From Tetrapyrgos nigripes (taxonomy: Eukaryota > Basidiomycota > Agaricomycetes > Agaricales > Campanellaceae), in contig JAACJM010000001.1 in the NCBI GenBank assembly GCA_013368315.1, positions 806,001-870,000 on the forward strand: a stretch of 64,000 bases of DNA. Reading direction: 5' to 3'. The notes beneath the pieces are model-generated. The model ran no database searches and had not been told where the DNA came from. It saw nothing but the letters and a program-made list of their open reading frames with translations. A program made the position numbers and the translations under genes. Shown here piece by piece: positions 10,906 to 22,434 of the stretch (position 1 is its first letter; each line of letters begins with the position of its first letter).

Positions 10906-11203
10906 ATTGAGGAGCAAAGGTTGTACAAAGGAACAAGCTAAGAAAGTTCGAGAACGGTGAGCTTAAGCAGCGTGCCCATCACGTATTAGTAAGCACGCGC
11001 GTCTGTGGACGCCTACAGCCCGCCCATAGTTTGCTGTCACTGCAGCGGTAGCAAGCAGCACAGACATGGAAAACGCTGTAGCCTGCTGGAAAGCAAGTAT
11101 AAAAGATGGTACCGATCTCCAGTTCTTCCAAAGACATACAAACACCCCGCATCGACGTCATATATAGACCCTCCAGACAGGTACTTCTCCATTCGTAATT
11201 ATC
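10906..11203. promoter_or_regulatory. Divergent promoter region, SGT1 / GST-like gene
   Basis: About 300 bp without coding signal. On the plus strand TATAAAA at 11098-11104 and TATATA at 11161-11166 lie 100 and 38 bp before the GST-like ATG and are candidate TATA boxes. Confidence 0.45.
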
Positions 11204-12535
11204 ATGTCTGCCATCCCCAAAGCCGTCCTCTACTACTATCCATTATCTGTCTGGTCCTCTGCCAGTAAGCTTATAAACTAGAATAATGCATATCTTGCTC
11301 ACCCGCATACTACCAGCTCTACTTGCCTTGTAGGAATCTTCTTCGAGTCGCTGATTGGAAGCTGATCTCCTTACAGAGAAGAGAAGGGGTACGGAGACAA
11401 CGATGTCGATCTCAAGATCGTCGACCTTTGTAAGTCCTACCGTTCTTTACGATTGAATGATTCTCAAGGCGAGATAGCCAAAGGAGAGAACTATGGTCCT
11501 CCATTTCTCCGCTTGAACGCCAAAGGTGATTTGAACGTTCTACCTCCAAGCTAGACTTTGTAACAACGCCTTGACAGCCAGAGTTCCAACACTTGTTGTA
11601 CCACTCCAGAAGACTTTGGGTGAAGACGTAGAAAGTCGTTACAAGGCCATTACGGAGACCAAGGTCGGTCACTGTCGAATTTCTTCTTGAGACACAAACT
11701 GACTAGTTTGGCAGGCTATCATCGGGTTTCTGGACAAATCACGCTCGCCGTTATCGCGTACAAACACTACTTCGGATGCACCTGCTCCCTCATTGATGCC
11801 GGCGTCGATAGCGTTTCTGGCCACCTCGAAGACTATTGTTGAAGAGATCCTACACTCTGAACAAAACGACCCGAATAACCTCACCTACGTGAACGCAAGA
11901 GACGATACTTCACTTCGTGTGCTTTCAGAGTCGCTACTACCGTATTTCAAGGGAAGACAAGAAGCTTTAGCTGGCTATCTTGCCGACCCAGAATCTCGAG
12001 TCACCGACAAAGTCAAGAACTTTTGGAGAACGAAGAAAGAGGCTATTGATGCTCTCATGGCGGTGTACGAGAAGGGTGATAAATCAGAGAGCGAGCTGAG
12101 CGACGACGACAAAGCGAAACGAAAGGAGTTTTTCACAACTGCGAAAAGCGTATGGGAGGAACACCTGGCCAAAGTGTTGCTCAAGCTCAATTCTGAGATC
12201 ATCGGCCCCTATGCCCTCGGTATGTACTCCTGAGTACACTGTCCAACGGTAGCCTGATTGTATTTTTAGGCGAACAGTATTCTATTGCAGATCCTCACCT
12301 GGCTGCCTGGTTGACAAGAATCGTCATGCTAGCTGGTGGAAGTGCAGAAGACAACGGAAGCACTGTGATCAGCAAGTTGGAGAGTCACATTGGTAACGGG
12401 TTGGCTATCCCCAAGATTCGGGCGGTAGCAGTTGCAGGAGAGGAGGCTGTTAGTAAAAGTAAATTGGCTGAATACTGGGACGCGATGAAGGAAAGGAATA
12501 GCTGGCAGAAGGTGTACAGTAATGGGCTACACTAA
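11204..12535 (+). CDS. Glutathione S-transferase-like protein
   Basis: The N-terminus MSAIPKAVLYYYPLSVWSS and EEKGYGDNDVDLKIVDL, then GENYGPPFLRLNAKG and VPTLVVPLQKTL, form a thioredoxin-like GST N-terminal domain, including the cis-Pro turn (V-P-T). The remaining ~240 residues form an elongated helical C-terminal domain with an acidic/basic insertion (KGDKSESELSDDDKAKRKEF) and GEQYSIADPHLAAWL, the usual GST C-terminal N-capping region with the conserved Asp. The last exon ends SWQKVYSNGLH. Several introns are present, and the acceptor before EEKGYG fixes the frame. It is probably a cytosolic detoxification or stress protein; the GST class cannot be assigned. The next gene starts 94 bp downstream in the same direction. 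Confidence 0.75.
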
Positions 12536-12628
12536 GATGTAACTATTAGCGCTGGTTGAAAAGCACAGTGAAAGAAGATCCACGTGATCAACAAACACTA
12601 CTCTCGGGCCAAAAACCCTAACAACTTG

Positions 12629-14855
12629 ATGGAGGGGCGAGTGCTGTTAGCGGATGGGTACGAGAGCTCAGACAGCAACTGCAGCGCTCAGAACCCCCGC
12701 ATCCTCCTCTCACCTCCTCCCGCCTCTCCCTCGGGCCAGTCCTCGGTCTGCTCAAGTGCAACATCAACCCCCGTTCCCTCCCGCTCAGGCTCCCCTCTTC
12801 CCCAGTTTCTCATCTCCAACCCTTCTTACTCCAGCTCAGGCTACTCGGAGAGCGAAAGCGAGGAACTTTCCCCATCATTGATTAGAAATAGACATTCTGC
12901 CTGGAGACAGGATGGACACAACTGGTGGCAACTCTCGCGCAATGGTCGGAGAAGGAAGGATTTCTCTCTTCTGAGAGTCTCTAAAAGATGGTTCAGACGA
13001 TCTTTGCGGCATCCATTCGTTCCAAAGACTCCTCTTACAATCGTGAGTTGTTGCAAGTCTACCTCTCCGGCTCTCTGACAGTCTGCATCAAACATAGATT
13101 CTTTCATTTATCTTATTCTCTATCTTCGCCATTTCCCTTACCCTGCTACTAATTTACATTCTCAACCCGGATAAAGAACCCTTGCCATGGAGGGCATATT
13201 GCTCAATGCCTTATCTCAACTCTCCCCCTGACCCTCAAAACCCCTTCCTGTATACTGATCCCTATCACAATTATTCCGCGGGTGCCGCTGCCGCTCCCTT
13301 TCCGCATCAACGACTTGATCTTCTTCCACCCGTCGGTCTCTTCATTGGCGTCTTCTCAATTGACTCTGCGTTCGAACGGAGAGCACTCGTACGTTCCACC
13401 TGGGCATCCCATCCCCGAAGTCGAAACGGCGCAGGTGCTGGCGATGACGGCAACAGCACTTCTCGGACCGTAGTCCGTTTCATCCTTGGCCAGCCACGGA
13501 AAGATTGGGAAAGGAGAATCCAGCTAGAAATGGAAGGTATGTCATGGTCCCAATTCTTCTTTGACAGTTTCAAACTCAACCCTCACCACTTCTTTGATGC
13601 AACAGAATATAACGATATTGTAATCCTCCCGATGGCGGAAAACATGAATTATGGCAAAAGTCACACGTACTTTTCATGGGCTTCTATCAATGCTTGGGTA
13701 CCTCCTGTTTATGTTGAATCCTCGGAACCGATCCCGCAGTTTTCGTATTCGAATGCATCGTCAACACCTCCACGCTTGGCGCCGCATGATCCACTTCTCG
13801 CTCGGCAAGATGCAGCTTCAGGACAACCCAGACCCTGGGTTCGGCCTGATTATGTTGTGAAAGCAGACGAGGATTCGTTCATCATGCTGGCCGAGCTAGA
13901 AGCGAGACTACGTCTAGCTCTGAACGACCAGGCCCCGGCACGGAGGCCTGACCCGTTTACGATGTTTATGCATGGGAACACTTCTGATCACGAGATGCCG
14001 TTTGGTGGTGTCCGAGCGCTCATGCATGCTGGAGACGTTTCGACTTCGCGGGATCCATTAATTTATTGGGGATATCTCGTCACGAATAGGCTGCATCGGT
14101 TCATGGCAGGAGAGTTGTATGCTCTTAGTTGGAGTCTCGTCGATTGGGTCGCGAGGGATCCGGCTGTGAAGGATATGACCAAGGGTGCCGAGGACAAGCA
14201 GACGTCCAAGTGGATGAAATCCCATCCTCAATCCCATGCAGTACGCTGGGTCAGTGAAAGGTGTTGGATCTATGATCATCCAAGAGCTGGAAGCGTGTAA
14301 GTGATTTACAATTCTGCAACGTTATTGTTCATTGTTGACGATTTGGTTTTTGATAGATATGCCCATGGATTCCTATTTCCATCTGAAGTAACTCGAGTGC
14401 GAGAGAGCATGGCCAAAGAACTTGAACGGATACCAGCGGACGGCCCAGACACATTACAAGTATCTGGTTCTTCATTCCTACCGACACCATCATCATGGGC
14501 TCACTCGAGTGTGTCGGCATTCCATGTACGCTACAGTCCACCTGTGGATGGCCTCGACATCAGCCAAAGCATGGAGGCATTAGTGGAAGGGAGTCAAATG
14601 TCGCTTTTGCGTGATAAAACTCAACTCCCGAAAGACGCGAAACAGGCAGCGTGGATACAACGGGAAGGTCGAGCAAAGCGTTATGAAGGGTATCGAGTGG
14701 GTGGTACGGTGGTGGTGCATTTCATCAAACAGAATATGTGGTTCCTGGAGACAGCCGTGGCTCTATTGGAAGGGGAGGACGAGACAGAAGCAGAAAAGTA
14801 TCGTCGGAGACCTTTACCGTCAAGTTCGAGGCCCTTTGGACATCGGCAGAGGTAG
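12629..14855 (+). CDS. Type II membrane glycosyltransferase, GT31 (beta-1,3-galactosyltransferase-like)
   Basis: The protein has a Ser/Pro-rich cytosolic N-terminus, one membrane anchor (FILFSIFAISLTLLLIYIL) and a lumenal catalytic domain, the layout of Golgi glycosyltransferases. GT31 features: VGLFIGVFSIDSAFERRALV with RSTWASHPR, VRFILGQPRK, YNDIVILPMAENMNYGKSH, the DxD-type motif VVKADEDSFIML, and YWGYLVTNRLHRFMAGELYA. The C-terminal part (DHPRAGSV, AHGFLFPSEV, HFIKQNMWFLETAVALL) contains the conserved acidic end region. Introns: after codon TI near 13040, within the LEMEE segment near 13535, and at SV/YAHG near 14297. It is probably involved in protein or lipid glycosylation; the sugar acceptor is unknown. 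An AAACCCTA motif (12613-12620) lies just before the ATG. Confidence 0.82.
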
Positions 14856-14981
14856 CATTGTGTAGAATAAATTATTCGTTATACCTACATGGATCCAAGG
14901 ACATACTGAAAATCCCAATGATACACCTACATATCGCTACTGTAATGGAATACATTCTGCACTGTATTTAAGCAGTTTTCT

Positions 14982-16177
14982 TTACACCCATGGACCCGGA
15001 GCAGCGAAAGGCGTACTGGACTGATAACGAGAAGCCACGCAATGAATGATGGTAGCCTCCCATTGCTTTAACCAGGCCATTTCATCGGAAGTTGTCCAAT
15101 TATCAACTATCCTGTTTGAATTGCCCCCATTGTTAGGAGGCGGGGATTCTGAATACTTGGGTAACACGTCGCCCGTCAAAAGATCTGGCGGTGGACGGGT
15201 AGAAGGGCGCATAGCATAAGCACCTCCACAAATACGCCAACGACCACCTCCGTAAAAACGTTTATAAAGCCAGATGAAAGGGAATATAAAGGTAATGATC
15301 AGAAGAAATTTGAGCCACTTGTTGGAGAGAGTGCGAGAGAGACGATTGTCCGGACGGACATAGACCTTTGTGCCAAGAAAACGAAAGTTGACATCCAGAC
15401 TAGTCGAGTTAAAGTGCCTGCTTGATACGATGAGGGAACTGACTGCAGATTCGAGAGCGTCAAAGTTCCAACCATAAACGACCTTGCAAATGAGGGACGT
15501 GAACAAAAATAGGAACAGGTACATTTGTTGGGATCACCTTATCGTACTGGAATTCCTTAAGACGCTTTGTAGAAGCAGTGTATTCATCTGCCCACTGCCT
15601 TGGTGTTTTGGAAGACTTGGAGGCGACAAGTGGGTCATCTGGATGCCACGGAGGGAGACCGTTCCCGAGACGAGCTTTCTGAGCTGCATTGAAATGTTTA
15701 CGTTCGCCACGAGTAGCCTTCCGGAGCCCGACAGGAGTGTCTACCTCCGATATCATGTTTCCGCGGTAAGCAGGATCATGATCTGGTAATGACCAGTGAA
15801 CAACGTGGGGTTGGACAAGGGAAGACAAATCTAATAATAAATCTAGATCTGTCACAGTCTCTTGGTAGGATTCTTGTCGAGTCGTGGTGTTGGGGCCGTT
15901 TGTGACGGTGCGATGTCGATGTCGTGTTTCTTGATGAGTAGCGCGACAATGAAGATGGAGTTTTGGAGGAGTTTCCGACTGTGCTAGTAGGAAGCGATAA
16001 AGTGCCTCACCTAAGAGGTGTGTAGGGAGTGAATTAGCGGGGCAGTACATTGGAAAATGACGGGGTATATGTACCGTCGGTATTCAAGTGCGGGTCATGG
16101 GACACGACGTCCCCGTAGGCGACGTTGAAGGCTTCAGCATCGTAGGGGGCAAACGGAGGGGGCAGGTCTGACGACAT
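14982..16177 (-). CDS. Conserved fungal membrane protein, function unknown
   Basis: I do not recognise a named family. The start exon, MSSDLPPPFAPYDAEAFNVA (16177 downwards), splices to GEALYRFLLAQSETPPKLHL through a short intron with acceptor TTAG. The N-terminal half has a His/Arg/Thr-rich stretch (CRATHQETRHRHRTVTN) and VTDLDLLLDLS; the middle has GLRKATRGERKHFNAAQKAR and TPRQWADEYTASTKRLKEF. A single strong membrane segment, FLLIITFIFPFIWLYKRF, follows, then GGGRWRICGGAYAMRP and a Ser/Asn/Pro-rich tail with WLKQWEATI. It ends ...FAAPGPWV. It starts 80 bp from the divergent Ser/Thr-rich membrane protein gene, so the pair may share control. Confidence 0.7.
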
Positions 16178-16257
16178 CGTCGAAAGTGGTCAGGAACAAG
16201 TTCTCGAGTGGCTGTGTAGCATAAGTAAAGCAAAGTGCACTTTGTACACAGCCACAC

Positions 16258-17807
16258 ATGGCCTCTGGTTTCTCCACCAGCAGCGCCCAGTCGCCGCCCT
16301 CTTCTTCTTCTTCTGCAGATTCCATTTCTTCTGAAATTTCTTCTTCTTCCTCTCCTTCTCTTTCTTCTCTTTCTGTTTCATCTGTCATGTCTACCATGTC
16401 TACCACTTCTCCTTCAGAGCTCACCAATCCACCCACATCCACATCCACATCCACAACTTCAACTTCATCAACTTCCCCTTCTTCCTCTACAACCTCCACC
16501 TCCACCTCCACTACTTCCACTTCCACCTCCACCTCCACTACTTCCACTTCCACTTCCACCTCTACCTCGACAACTTCCACTTCTTCCACCACTTCTATCA
16601 GCTCCACCAGCTCCACCACTTCCACGTCCACTTCCACCTCAACTACCACCTCAGAATCAGCCACTTCAACCTCAACCTCTTCCACTGAATCTCAGGCCAC
16701 CTCCTCTACCTCGGTTTCGACTCCTCCGGTTTCGACTCCTCCTCCTTCACGTACCACAGCTACCTCAACGTGTGTCTCAGTTTATTGTCCCTTTTTTCGC
16801 GTCTCATTTCTTGCCTAGTACCACCTTTCAGACTACTGTTGTTTTCACCACAACAGATTCCAGAGGTAGCACCACTCTGTCTGTTCCCCAGGCTATAACA
16901 ACCACTTTTACCACTACAAACTCGGCCGGAGGTTTAGTCACCGTGACTGAGGTTGAGTTGAATCCTACTTTAAACTCAAGCGATGGTGGTGGCCACGATT
17001 CGAATTCGTAAATATGTGTCCTTTCTTCTCTTTCATCGCAGCTTACCCTTTCTCTAGTTTCTTTGAAAATTCCGGTGCCGTCGCAGGCGTTTTTGTTCTT
17101 GTCGGCCTTGCGGCCACCTCCATCCTAATATTCATCTTTTTCTATGTTCGTCGTCGTCGCCGGAGGCAGCGCATTGAACATGATACCGCTGTCTCTGCCA
17201 CTCTTGCTGCTGCAGGCTTCAATCGCGCTCCTCTTGATGATGACGAGGAGAATCATCGCCACATTAGTCCCGAGATGAATCAACGTTCTACCCTCGGCTC
17301 CATCCCAAGTGGCACGCGAAATTCCACATACTTTGACGAACCTTCTGACCCTTACAACCCTTATATCGAGTACGGTCAAGCCGTACCCATGCCTGGTCCA
17401 TCAGTCTCTTCCTCTCCTTCTCGTCCTCCTCCCGGAGAGCGGACGCTCAATCACTCAGCTTCTCATTCAGCAGCCAGTTACGAACCACTTCTTGCCTCCT
17501 GGTATCAAAACGAAGCGGCGGCGGCGGCCGAAGCCAATAACAACAATAAACCTCCTACCCCACCTCCTCGCAATCCTCTACGAAACCAAAATACTTCCTC
17601 TGTCACTGGGCACGATTCTGCACCCGAGTCGGAAAGCACCGGAGACGATAGACTTGACCCAGGTCTTCGCCAACGCTCTGACGGTGACCTCAGAGATGAC
17701 GAAGATTATTCCAGACCCGTTCTTGGAGTAAGCACGCTTCTTTTTGTTGTCTTGTATGTCACTAATTGATGTATCTCCAGGTTCGTAATGTCTCGGACTC
17801 ACCATAG
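16258..17807 (+). CDS. Ser/Thr-rich single-pass membrane protein (wall-sensor-like architecture), copy A
   Basis: The N-terminal ~170 residues are almost entirely Ser/Thr/Pro, with TSTSTTSTS-type repeats, and would be heavily O-glycosylated. Then come TTTFQTTVVFTTTDSRG and VTVTEVELNPTL, a membrane segment (GAVAGVFVLVGLAATSILIF), a basic stop-transfer run (VRRRRRRQR) and a ~200-residue cytosolic tail with PPTPPPR and acidic patches, ending PVLGVRNVSDSP. The intron before FFENSGAVAGVF (donor GTAAAT, acceptor CTCTAG) is required because other acceptors hit a stop. The architecture resembles Mid2/Wsc-type stress sensors, but there is no WSC domain and no clear signal peptide at the ATG used, so a missed upstream exon is possible. 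A paralogue lies at 20208-22434. Confidence 0.72.
16438..16690 (+). repeat. Coding minisatellite (TCCACN)n encoding Ser/Thr repeats
   Basis: A run of imperfect TCCACC/TCCACT/TCCACA hexamers codes for the TSTSTS tract of copy A. The strand is strongly pyrimidine/A biased, which also keeps long open frames in the other reading frames and on the antisense strand (Pro/Leu-rich and Val/Glu-rich). Length polymorphism between strains would be expected. Confidence 0.8.
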
Positions 17808-18036
17808 ACACTCTTGTATTTTTGCAGCATATGGACGCTCTTTTTGTTTTGCTACTCATACCAAGGCATGGACTATCCAATGGACTTCGATTACTTAGGC
17901 ATCCTCATAAGTTGGTATCTCTTTTTGTATCACACTCATATCTTCTGCAATCTCACGCACGACTGTGCACGGGATTCCTCCCCGTCCCGTGCGTATCCTT
18001 ACTTATCGTACTCTTTAATTTCATGTTGGGCTGTTC

Positions 18037-19869
18037 ATGAGCATGTCTAACCTTCCCATCCACGACACCCCCATACTTGGTATGGTTTCGCGTCCTCCAG
18101 TTACAGTACCCATACAATACGGTGTCAAGTCCTTTTGGGTTGAATACCCAGATGGTCTTCTCGACCTATCAAGAACTACTCCCCTCTCAGGCTCGCCTAG
18201 CACTTCGCCGAGCATTAGCAAGGGCCAACTTGACATCAAGGTCGATGGCAATCGAACTATCCGAGTTGATGCAAGCAAGACTGCACTTGTTGTCATTGAT
18301 ATGCAGAAGTAAGACATCTGAGGATATGTCTTAGTTGCTTTCGCTTTCGCTTTTACAGCCATTGCAAACCCTACTCACATTTGTGTCTTACTTTTAGCTT
18401 TTTCCTACACCCAGACCTACGTTCCCATCCCACAGGTCTGGCATGCGTGGACCCTATCATGAACGTCGTTCCCGGTCTTCGCGCGAAAGGGGCCAAGATT
18501 GTCTGGGTGTACGTATCTATATTCTCTTATCTCTCACCTACCCCTCCATCCATCCATACTTCGATAGGCTCTAGGTTATAGCCTAACCTCTCCTAACCTC
18601 CCGCGAAGTCTTCTCTTCCGGGTTTATGAACGTAAAAACTCTAACTGACCTTTTCACTTCCTCCTGTCCTCTTTCTTACTTACTAACACGGTGCCAACGC
18701 TTACTGCTTACGCTTTACGGTATACGTTATCCAATCACCGATCACTAATAACTAACTCGACTTCCAATCCGGGTACTATTCTAATCACGGTCATGAACCC
18801 GCGCCACCGGTGTTTACACACCACTGTTATTCAACGGACAATCCAAACCGCTCGTACCCCTCTAAATGTTGATTCTATCTAATATGTCCATCCCACATTC
18901 CCAGTAACTGGGGCCTAACAGACAACGAACTACTCACCCTCCCTCCATCCACCATTCGAGGATTTATGAAATCCGGAGCCGGTTCCGGGTTTGGTATCGA
19001 GTTGCCGGGAGGGTACGGTCGATTGCTTATGCGAGGTGCTTTGAATTCTGCTATGTATGGGCCTTTGCAGGGGTTGTATGAGCAGGGAGAGAAGGAGGGG
19101 ACGGATGTTTGGATTCATAAGAATAGGTGCGTGTTTTAGCCTTTAGAAAGGGAGCCCTAAGTTGCTTCGTTACTTCGTGCTTCTGGGCAGGATGGACTGC
19201 ATACTCTTATCGGACCACCTTCTGGATTTTGTCTTCATCCAATACTGAGACCGTTGTCGCCGTGATCATTATCGTTACCTGACAGGATTCTTGCTTTCAA
19301 CATTCATCTTCTATTATATGTGCCCCTGAATGCAATACTGATCTCGAAGTGCTGTCTGTCATGTCATCTCTTCACAGGATGAGCGGTATTTGGGAGTCGA
19401 CTCATTTAGCTAATTATCTCAAGGAGGAAGGCATCACGACTCTGCTCTTTGCTGGTGTTAATTCCGATCAGGCAAATCCCAGTGTCATTTTGACCCTGCA
19501 TATATGCTAACTTGAACTATCTCGTCTTCTGCCTCCCCACAGTGTGTCCTCGGAACATTTATCGACTCGTACTATCAAGGCTATGACTGTATCCTTGTTC
19601 AAGATGCTACAGGTTAGAGTGCACTTCAGTCTACTGGCTGCTCTCTTTCACTGGCAGCTTGCTTACAATATGGCTTTTCATCCAGGTACCACTTCTCCTA
19701 GCGGGGGTTTGGAGAATGTCGTCTATAACGCGGGGAATGTGAGTTTCGTCAATCTCCGAGTCAGATCATTTCAAAGACATTGTGATGGCTCATGGACGCC
19801 CTGAATATCTCTTCATAGAGCTATGGTTTCGTCACTGATACGAAGAGAATCATAGATGCTACCACGTAA
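18037..19869 (+). CDS. Isochorismatase-family cysteine hydrolase
   Basis: Cysteine hydrolase fold. The presumed catalytic Asp is in TALVVIDMQ, the Lys in DVWIHKNRMSGIWESTHL and the Cys in NSDQCVLGTFIDSYYQGYD, so the triad looks complete. Other segments are NFFLHPDLRSHPTGL, VPGLRAKGAKIVWVNWGL, GGYGRLLMRGALNSAMYGPL, DCILVQDATGTTSPSGG and the C-terminal SYGFVTDTKRIIDATT. About 90 residues precede the fold. The substrate is unknown; family members hydrolyse isochorismate, N-carbamoyl compounds or nicotinamide. Two introns are unusually long for this window: about 395 bp (18508-18902) and about 254 bp (19125-19378). Two upstream ATGs are possible (18037 and 18043). The gene lies between two paralogous membrane-protein genes. 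Confidence 0.82.
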
Positions 19870-20207
19870 AGTTTGGCGTAATAGTGCCCCATGCCCCACG
19901 GCAAAACTGGAAAGCTGAAAGCGAGTATCATCCGAAGTGATCCTTTTGTATCCCTTCTCAAAAGTCCGATGTTGCTATGATCTCAACATGTATTGTTTTA
20001 GTGTAAGTATTTATGAAAATGTTGTACAAGAAGTAGGTACCCAATTCGAGAATACCAAATACAGTGATGTGTTCATAACGTGTCTTGCCCGTCTAATACG
20101 TATTAAATGCATACCATGCTCATCTCGTTCCAACATTATCTGCACTGGGACGTGGACGAATCTGCATAGCATGAGGAATGTTACGATCAGCGTCTCTTGC
20201 AACTAAG
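19870..20207. other. Intergenic between convergent isochorismatase and membrane-protein copy B
   Basis: No coding signal was seen. It holds the 3' UTRs of both genes. If copy B splices its last exon as copy A does, its final codons would lie at about 20190-20207. Confidence 0.45.
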
Positions 20208-22434
20208 CTAATGATAAGAAAGACTTACACCCAACAAAGTCCTCCTATTGAAGATATCCTCAATCCCAATAGCTTTATTGGCAGAAGATGGAGGCGTGTA
20301 CGCTTGATATCCACGCTGCTGCTGCTGCTGTTCGACACTAGGGTAGTCTTCCCATACTCCTGACGAGCGATATCCAATCGGGCTAGGTGGTTTGGTTGAA
20401 GAATCATTACCGTCATGGCCTTGAGCCGATTCTGGAGGAGTTAGAGGCCTGTAATCCATAATCTTCGATGGAGCCTCTCGAAGAACGGAACGAGGAGGAC
20501 GTGATGGGAATGCAGTTGGTGTCTCGGTAGTGGGACTAGGAGTGGAAGTTGACGCAGGAGTAGGTATCATTAGTGGTATGACGGAAATACTATCCTGCTT
20601 TGCGTGAGGCATAGTCTGAGTAGAAGGCTGAGACTCCTCCTCGTGTGACATATCCACCTCTTCGTAAATGGAGCTCACATCGTCGTTAGACAATGGTATC
20701 GTCGGTGGATAGATAGATGGGCTGGATTGGACAAGAGATGGACGACTGGGAGATTGGGCAGTCTGTAGGGCGGGCAAGGTGTCTACTACTGTGTCCGTGG
20801 TGACAGCGACTCCGAATTCCGTTTGTCTGTGTTTGTAAGCGTAGAGATCGCTGAAAGGATCAGTAGGACGTTGGCTGAGGATGTATCCCTTGTTATCGTG
20901 CCCGGCATTCCTGAAGGTGCTGGTGGCGGGATCGGGAGTACGAGGGTCGTAGTCGTAGGCACGTTCTGGATTGGTGGGTGGAACACCTGTTGGGGGAGGC
21001 GTGGAATCATAGTAGTCGACTTGTCTCATCGGGGTATCTTCCTCCTGATCCACGAACGGAGAATCAACGCTCGGCAATCGCCTACGAACACTGGCGATCC
21101 ACTGTCGCTGTTTCTCTCTACGTTTTCGCCTTCTCCGACAGAGTAGCACTAGACCAGTAACCAGACATGCTACGACGATGCCGACACATAGGAAGACACC
21201 TGCCACAGCCCCCTGGTTGTGGAAAAAGCTATGGTAACGGCACAAGTCAGAATATGTCCTGACACTCGTAATTAATGTATCACTTACGAGCTGTCATTAC
21301 TAGCCTTACCATCAACCGTTGTGGCTCCTGTTGGATTTGCCACAATATCGGTGAGTGTCACTAAGGAACCGTCTCCGTCTACGGTTGTTCTCACAACAGT
21401 TACGACTGGCGGGAACGTTGTTGACGGTTGTCCATTGAAAGCATTGGTAGTAACGACTCCTACTGGGGTAGACAGTGTCGAACTTGGCTGGCCAGTGAAT
21501 GTACTCCTAGTCGTTACGGTTGATGTTGGCCCATCGTTCGTCACAACTTGGACTACATATATCTAGCAAGTCAATATGTAAATCATCGGCTCATGACGAT
21601 GTGTACAGACCTGACGTAGAATCTGCCGACTTCTGGACATTGTGGGCGATAGACCCGCTCTGATTACTACTGGTCTTGCCGGTCTTGCTGGGAGATGGAG
21701 TTGGCTCAGCTACATTGTCTGCATTATGGCTCGAGTCGGTGCTGATTTGAGCACCCTTTGAGTTGGAAGGAGTGACAGTTGCAGAAGTTTCTGTTGCAGA
21801 TCGAGGAGAAGACAGAAGCAGATCGAGAAGGGGCAGAAGCAGATCGAGAAGGTGAAGGTGTAGCAGAACTAGTCGCTGAAGTTTCCGAAGCTGGAACGTC
21901 TGGAACGCCTGGATTCGCTGCATCAGGTTTGGAAGTTGAGTTGGAGGCAGCCTGTATTCCCGTTGCAGAGGACATACTACATGTCAATGAGCTTAGGGCA
22001 TGGAACAGGCAACTTGTGGAACACTCACTTCGGAGGCGGTAAACTTTCCGATGTAAGCGGCGCTGATATGCTGGAACTAGTAACGGTATTTGCTGATTCC
22101 GTCTTGGAGGGTAATGAGGGGGGATTGTTGACCTTTACAGGGCTACTCGAGTTCGAGATACCGGTAAAAGTTACCTGAGAGCTTGCCAATACAGACGTTG
22201 AAGTTGAGACCGAAATGTTGCTGGCCGACTTTGAGCGGAGTTAACAACAGTGAAGCCATGAAGCATTTATGGTCCCTTACCGGCACCGAGGTGAGATTAC
22301 GCGCAGATGATGCTGCATAGAAAACGTAGGTTAGTACATCGATCGACGACATGGAATGGAAGCAGATGCATGCAAATGAGCGCTCCTTAAACTGAAGAGC
22401 ACGTACAGTTTGTAAAGGTATCGCTGATACTCAT
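20208..22434 (-). CDS. Ser/Thr-rich single-pass membrane protein, copy B (paralogue of 16258-17807)
   Basis: The start MSISDTFTN at 22434 is followed by small exons (SSARNLTSVP, SASNISVSTSTSVLASS) and a long Ser/Thr/Pro-rich region that includes the SPSRSASAPSRSASVFSS repeat. Then come TTRSTFTGQPSSTLSTP, SLVTLTDIVANPTG, an intron at the same place as in copy A, FFHNQGAVAGVF with membrane segment VCVGIVVACLVTGLVLLC-like, a basic RRRRKRREKQR run and a long Pro/Ser-rich cytosolic tail with a short poly-Gln (five Q) near 20318-20340. As written it ends TLLGVSLSYH, stop at 20208-20210; a GTAAGT donor directly after TLLG suggests a further small exon like copy A, so the true end may be slightly downstream. 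Probably a cell-surface sensor or adhesin; function not established. Confidence 0.68.

Noticed and set aside
16134..16685. 183-codon minus-strand open frame of Val/Glu repeats opposite the Ser/Thr tract
   Set aside because: It is the complement of the TCCACN repeats; low complexity explains the missing stops, and it overlaps the start of the real minus-strand gene at 16177.
16235..17011. 258-codon Pro/Leu-rich plus-strand frame
   Set aside because: Alternate frame of the same repeat; the Ser/Thr frame continues through splicing into a membrane protein with a paralogue.
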